A stretch of DNA of 17,373 nucleotides, taken from assembly GCA_964477525.1 (NCBI GenBank), contig CAYZHY010000077.1, positions 1-17,373 on the forward strand, written 5' to 3'. Both the position numbers and the translations under genes were made by a program. The DNA is from PCC-9228 sp964477525 (GTDB lineage: Bacteria > Cyanobacteriota > Cyanobacteriia > Cyanobacteriales > PCC-9228). The notes under the pieces are model-generated. The model saw nothing but the letters and a program-made list of their open reading frames with translations, made no database searches and had not been told where the DNA came from. How positions within the stretch are numbered: position 1 is the first letter of the stretch; the number at the start of each line of letters is the position of its first letter. Below are positions 14,445 through 17,373 of this stretch, piece after piece.

Positions 14445-15785
14445 TTAAGTTGCGGAAAATTGCTGCTGGCCATACCAAATTTGAACGACGCGACCTGGGA
14501 TTGACTTGTTATACCAAAAGGTATTGCTAGCTACTGATTGTAGGCGATCGCGATCGCAAGTCCAACTCTGGTGGGGATCGAACAAAACCAGTTCCGCCGG
14601 TTCTCCCGGTACAACTTTGGCTGGTTTTTGTTGCAAGCAGCGAGCCGCCGACGCACTCAAAGCGCGCCACAAATCAATCGCCGTCCATTTTTCAGAAACC
14701 ACCAATTCTTTCCACAGCAACGGCAATGCCAACTCCAAACCAATGGCCCCAGCAGGGGCCATGCTAAAGGGAACGGTTTTTTCTTCGTAGGTATAGGGAG
14801 TGTGTTCAATAGCGATCGCATCAATAGTTCCCGTTTGCACCCCTTGCTGCAAAGCCGCGCGATCGCTGGGGGTTCCCAAAGGCGGATTTAAATGTAAATT
14901 GGGATTGTACGCATCTACCAAACCATCTCCCGTCGAAGACAGCGGTGCGATCGCAGTTGTATCCAACAGCAAATGCATCCAGGTAGTACTCGCGGTCACC
15001 GGTATCTGCCGGCGTTTGGCATCGGCAATCAATTCTACACCCCGTTGGGTCGACACCCGCATAATGTGAACCGGCGTTTGCGTTACCGCCACCACCTCCA
15101 ACAACGCAGCCAAAGGCGCTGTATGGGCGATAGAGCTGCAACCAGGCAACCCGCAACGAATCGAATCAATGCCCTCGCGCATCACACCTCCCACCTTGGG
15201 ATCGCAAGCATACAAGGCCACCGGCAATCGATAAGGCTTGGCATATTCCAATAGTCGCCGCACCAACACCAAATCCGACAAAGGTTCGCCATCAGCAAAC
15301 CCCGCCACTGATGGCACCTGAGCCAATTCCGCCAGTTCTGCCATGGCTGGTCCTTTCGGTGGCTGGGAACCATCTCCCCAATCGTACAGAAACATACCGG
15401 CCCAAACCGAAACCGATGGCACAGTTGCTATTTGCAAACAACGCTCTTGCAAGAACGTAATGCTAGAGGGGTTGTCCAACCGGCCAGTGGTATCCGGTAA
15501 AATGACCATGCGGGTAAATCCGCCAGCACGAGCCGCCGCCAGTAGCGAATTGAGGGATTCCCTTTCCTCACGACCCGGTTCGCCGCTGTGACTGTAGCTA
15601 TCGACCAATCCCGGTCCCAATACCAACCCATCGCAGTTACGTACCGTTGTTTCCTGGGGAACCTCGATCCCATCGGCAGATATTTGCTGAATGCAACCAT
15701 CGGCAATCCAAACATCTACCACTCGGTCGGTCGCCGAGATCGGATCGACCAATCTAACTTGTTGCAGCAGTTCGCCTGCACTCAT
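14445..15785 (-). CDS. Dihydroorotase-like amidohydrolase with altered active site (PyrC homologue)
   Basis: A 446-aa protein aligning along its length with class I dihydroorotases, which close carbamoyl-aspartate to dihydroorotate in pyrimidine synthesis. Recognised blocks are PGLVDSYSHSGEPGREERES (58-77), AAARAGGFTRMVILPDT, GVMREGIDS, TPVHIMRVST (237-246), LNPPLGTPSDRAALQQG and IDAIAIEHTPYTYEEK. Key residues are changed. The DxHxH metal motif reads D62-S-Y64-S-H66, the substrate Arg after it is Gly68, the MPNT motif is LPDT, PHHL is W-M-H-L, and the catalytic Asp of the DHAPH motif is Glu327 with the following His changed to Tyr331. It is therefore probably not a working dihydroorotase, and may be a structural partner like the pseudo-dihydroorotases found with aspartate transcarbamoylase. 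No pyrB is in the window. It starts 36 bp after the histidine phosphatase stop, likely in one operon. Confidence 0.85.
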   Translation of the reverse strand: MSAGELLQQVRLVDPISATDRVVDVWIADGCIQQISADGIEVPQETTVRNCDGLVLGPGLVDSYSHSGEPGREERESLNSLLAAARAGGFTRMVILPDTTGRLDNPSSITFLQERCLQIATVPSVSVWAGMFLYDWGDGSQPPKGPAMAELAELAQVPSVAGFADGEPLSDLVLVRRLLEYAKPYRLPVALYACDPKVGGVMREGIDSIRCGLPGCSSIAHTAPLAALLEVVAVTQTPVHIMRVSTQRGVELIADAKRRQIPVTASTTWMHLLLDTTAIAPLSSTGDGLVDAYNPNLHLNPPLGTPSDRAALQQGVQTGTIDAIAIEHTPYTYEEKTVPFSMAPAGAIGLELALPLLWKELVVSEKWTAIDLWRALSASAARCLQQKPAKVVPGEPAELVLFDPHQSWTCDRDRLQSVASNTFWYNKSIPGRVVQIWYGQQQFSAT

Positions 15786-15821
15786 AAACTGACCAATGCT
15801 TCGACGTAGCTCAGCACAAGC

Positions 15822-17180
15822 TTACAAAGCTCCCGCTGCGGTGGAATCGAACACGCCACCTCCCAAATGGGTAGTAATGTTCGCTGCTTGCAGTTGGGGA
15901 TAGGCATTCAATCGGTGGGGATAGTCAATAACGCTCACGGAACCGTTGCCTTGCTTGAAGGTCCAGAAATGTTGCGCCTCCAACTCGAACAAATGGCATA
16001 AAATTGCCTTGTTAATAGCATCGTGAGCCACCAGCATGACCGTACGATATTGGGATGGGTCGTAATATTTCTCCACGATCTCTTGGAGAGCGACTTTAGA
16101 ACGTTCCCAAACCTGTTGGAGATTTTCTCCTTCTGGCATTTGTACGGTTTCGGGTGCCACTTTCCAACTGTTGAGCAAATCGCTGTAATTGTCCCAAATT
16201 TCGGATTCCAGCTTGCCTTCCCACAAACCGTGGCTGATTTCGCGCAATCCTTCCATGAGTTCTAAAGTAACTCCGGAATGTTCCTGTAAAATAATTTCAG
16301 CCGTCTCTTTTGGACGCAACATGGGACTGGAAACCGCAAAATCCAACGAGACATCTTTTAAAAACTGTGCTGCTTGATAAGCTTGATGTCTGCCATTCTC
16401 GTTGAGGGGAACGTCGATTTGCCCTTGAAAACGACCTTCTTGGTTCCATTGGGTTTCCCCATGACGTACCAGTAGCAGTCGCAATCCCGAAGAGGGGTCT
16501 CTGGGTTCGGGAAATTTTTTTCCTTGGTGTGCGAGCAGATTTAAAGATTCTAATTGCACTTTAGAACCCCATGGTCCGGAGAAATTTAAAATGTTAATAC
16601 AGCAATTGGACTGCTGTATGGAATGGTAATAGTGCGGGTCAATTCCCAATGCACTCATCAACAGGCAGCGATTGATGCCATTGTGAGCTACGACTAAAAT
16701 CGTTTCTCCTTGGTGACGCTCCAACAACGAAGACCAAAACTGTTTTGCCTGTTCGTATAGGGAAAGAACCGGGAAAAATTCCTCCGCATCCTCTTGGCGA
16801 GGATCTGACATCTTAAGTTGGTGGGGATACTTTTTCCAACATTCATACTGTTCGGGGAATTGTGCCATGACCTGTTCGCGAGGCATGTTTTCCCAAAGCG
16901 GTAAATCCACCTCAATCAAACGCTCAGAAATCTCTAGGGGTAAGGTTTTTCCCTGATTTTCCTGCAAGCAAGATTTGATAATTTCGGCGGTTTCCGATGC
17001 CCTTCTCAAAGGACTGCTATAAATAGCTTCAATGGGAATATCTACCAGCGTATCTCCGACGCGACGGGCCATGTCACGTCCTTTTTCTGTCAGTATGGAT
17101 TCATCGCTTCGACCTTGGATGCGATGTTCGGTATTGTGGGTACTTTGACCGTGACGGACGACGATTACTCGGGTAGTCAG
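15822..17180 (-). CDS. Tandem two-domain histidine phosphatase (phosphoglycerate mutase-like), probable CTG start
   Basis: A 452-aa protein with two copies of the histidine phosphatase fold. Domain 1 has VVRHGQSTHN (phospho-acceptor H10), YSSPLRRASETAEII, the Glu-containing LIEVDLPLWEN and VVAHNGI (H166). Domain 2 has LVRHGETQWN (RHG 239-241), VSSPMLRPKETAEII, LREISHGLWEG and VAHDAINKA. All expected residues are present in both, so both could be active. Relatives are annotated as GpmB-like mutases or phosphoserine and sugar-phosphate phosphatases; the substrate is unknown. The first ATG in frame (17072) would delete the first RHG motif, so it is too short. The frame is open to a TGA at 17204-17202, with no ATG, GTG or TTG in it. 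CTG at 17180-17178 gives (M)TTRVIVVRHG, the usual N-terminus, 8 nt after AGGAGG. It probably heads an operon with the dihydroorotase-like gene. Confidence 0.85.
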   Translation of the reverse strand: MTTRVIVVRHGQSTHNTEHRIQGRSDESILTEKGRDMARRVGDTLVDIPIEAIYSSPLRRASETAEIIKSCLQENQGKTLPLEISERLIEVDLPLWENMPREQVMAQFPEQYECWKKYPHQLKMSDPRQEDAEEFFPVLSLYEQAKQFWSSLLERHQGETILVVAHNGINRCLLMSALGIDPHYYHSIQQSNCCINILNFSGPWGSKVQLESLNLLAHQGKKFPEPRDPSSGLRLLLVRHGETQWNQEGRFQGQIDVPLNENGRHQAYQAAQFLKDVSLDFAVSSPMLRPKETAEIILQEHSGVTLELMEGLREISHGLWEGKLESEIWDNYSDLLNSWKVAPETVQMPEGENLQQVWERSKVALQEIVEKYYDPSQYRTVMLVAHDAINKAILCHLFELEAQHFWTFKQGNGSVSVIDYPHRLNAYPQLQAANITTHLGGGVFDSTAAGAL

Positions 17181-17188
17181 CGTTCCAT

Positions 17189-17194
17189 CCTCCT
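17189..17194 (-). promoter_or_regulatory. Perfect ribosome binding site supporting a CTG start
   Basis: AGGAGG on the minus strand (17194-17189), within CAGGAGGATGG, lies 8 nt before the CTG at 17180. An ATG overlaps the end of the site, but it is too close to be used and opens only ATG GAA CGC TGA. The site is what decides the CTG start for the histidine phosphatase. Confidence 0.7.
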
Positions 17195-17247
17195 GAAAAT
17201 GTCAGAAAAATTTTACCTTGTATTGGGTTTGTATTGGAGGCAAAAAC

Positions 17248-17352
17248 GTGGAAAATAGCGATCGCAGGTGGTTAGATATTCCGAACATGGATGGGGACTT
17301 TGACTTTACAGAAAAGGAAGCAAAGCCCACGTCTTTTAAGCGTGGGATGTAG
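17248..17352 (+). CDS. Possible small or truncated ORF, 34 codons
   Basis: The GTG at 17248 follows GGAGG (17236-17240) by 7 nt, an excellent ribosome site. The product begins M(GTG)ENSDRRWLDIPNMDGDF and ends KPTSFKRGM at TAG 17350-17352. The first 24 residues look like the start of a real protein. The last ten are encoded by the hairpin at 17326-17346, suggesting that the original gene is interrupted there. It is divergent from the histidine phosphatase, sharing a 67-bp gap. I do not recognise the protein; it may simply be a spurious ORF. Confidence 0.3.
   Translation: MENSDRRWLDIPNMDGDFDFTEKEAKPTSFKRGM
17326..17346. repeat. Hairpin resembling IS200/IS605-type end structure
   Basis: CCCACG (17326-17331) pairs with CGTGGG (17341-17346). 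Inside, CTT and AAG extend the stem after a bulged T, leaving a TT loop (CTTTTAAG apex). AAAGCCCACG...CGTGGGATG strongly recalls the hairpins at the ends of IS200/IS605-family elements in cyanobacteria, but no tnpA or tnpB is in the window. Confidence 0.45.
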
Positions 17353-17355
17353 CGT

Positions 17356-17373
17356 CGGAGCTTTTAAGCTCCG
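17356..17373. repeat. Second hairpin at the right edge
   Basis: CGGAGCTT-TT-AAGCTCCG is an 8-bp perfect stem with a 2-nt loop, ending at the last base of the window. Its apex CTTTTAAGC is identical to that of the hairpin 10 nt upstream. Two structures with the same apex suggest a duplicated structural RNA or transposon-end element. Confidence 0.5.

Noticed and set aside
14333..14473. 46-codon minus-strand ORF starting inside the 3' end of the dihydroorotase-like gene (MASSNFPQLKGSTELAKF...)
   Set aside because: No ribosome binding site of note, no recognised family, and short enough to arise by chance; the opposite strand is also open across it.
14235..14504. 89-aa plus-strand ORF between permease and dihydroorotase-like genes
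   Set aside because: It overlaps the end of the dihydroorotase-like gene antisense, its composition does not look like protein, and it lacks a Shine-Dalgarno.
17072..17072. ATG as start of the histidine phosphatase
   Set aside because: It would remove the first catalytic motif VVRHGQSTHN, which is encoded in frame just upstream.
920..17265. Frequent GCGATCGC octamers as possible regulatory sites or repeats
   Set aside because: They are HIP1, spread genome-wide in many cyanobacteria, and lie mostly within coding regions; used only as evidence of lineage.

Overview
The window is a cyanobacterial chromosome fragment. It carries more than 20 copies of the palindrome GCGATCGC (HIP1; for example 920-927, 5105-5112, 9613-9620 and 17258-17265), a PEP-CTERM surface protein, a two-partner secretion (TPS) pair of cyanobacterial type, and genes typical of this phylum (TrmB starting MARVRVRQHVNPL, a tandem histidine phosphatase, AccA). 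It is probably a draft-assembly contig, because it contains a run of exactly 100 N (6162-6261). The genus cannot be told from the sequence.

Layout. Positions 1-1288 hold RNA-modification genes on the minus strand: the first codons of trmB, with a near-consensus promoter (TTGACA, 17 bp, TATAAA), and a THUMP-domain rRNA/tRNA methyltransferase. Positions 1306-7720 hold a divergent TPS locus. A FhaC/ShlB-type outer-membrane transporter is on the minus strand. A very large exoprotein on the plus strand starts with a haemagglutinin-type TPS domain, continues as a beta-helical repeat stalk and ends, across the N gap, in a CHAT caspase-like protease domain. The two halves are out of frame only because the gap length is arbitrary, so I read them as one gene. 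Positions 7917-9632 encode a soluble-looking protein with a propeller-like N-terminus and a transglutaminase-like C-terminus.

Positions 9633-10697 are a kilobase without an intact gene. They contain palindromic repeats, a MITE-like inverted-repeat element with a possible 5-bp target duplication, a CRP-like palindrome, a good sigma-70 promoter overlapping a hairpin, and what looks like a frameshifted coding remnant. The PEP-CTERM protein (10698-11510) follows. Two terminator-type hairpins separate it from the convergent minus-strand block.

That minus-strand block (17180 down to 11746) contains a two-domain histidine phosphatase whose reading frame seems to begin at CTG, a dihydroorotase homologue that has lost several catalytic residues, an ArsP/DUF318-type permease, accA, and a small membrane-anchored Cys-rich protein 2 nt downstream of accA. 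The right edge has a possible 34-codon ORF running into two hairpins with the same apical sequence, which may be the edge of a mobile element.

The most system-like feature is the TPS pair: TpsB would export a CHAT protease to the cell surface or medium. The TPS, transglutaminase and PEP-CTERM genes together make the 1.3-11.5 kb part accessory in character. The flanks are housekeeping genes.
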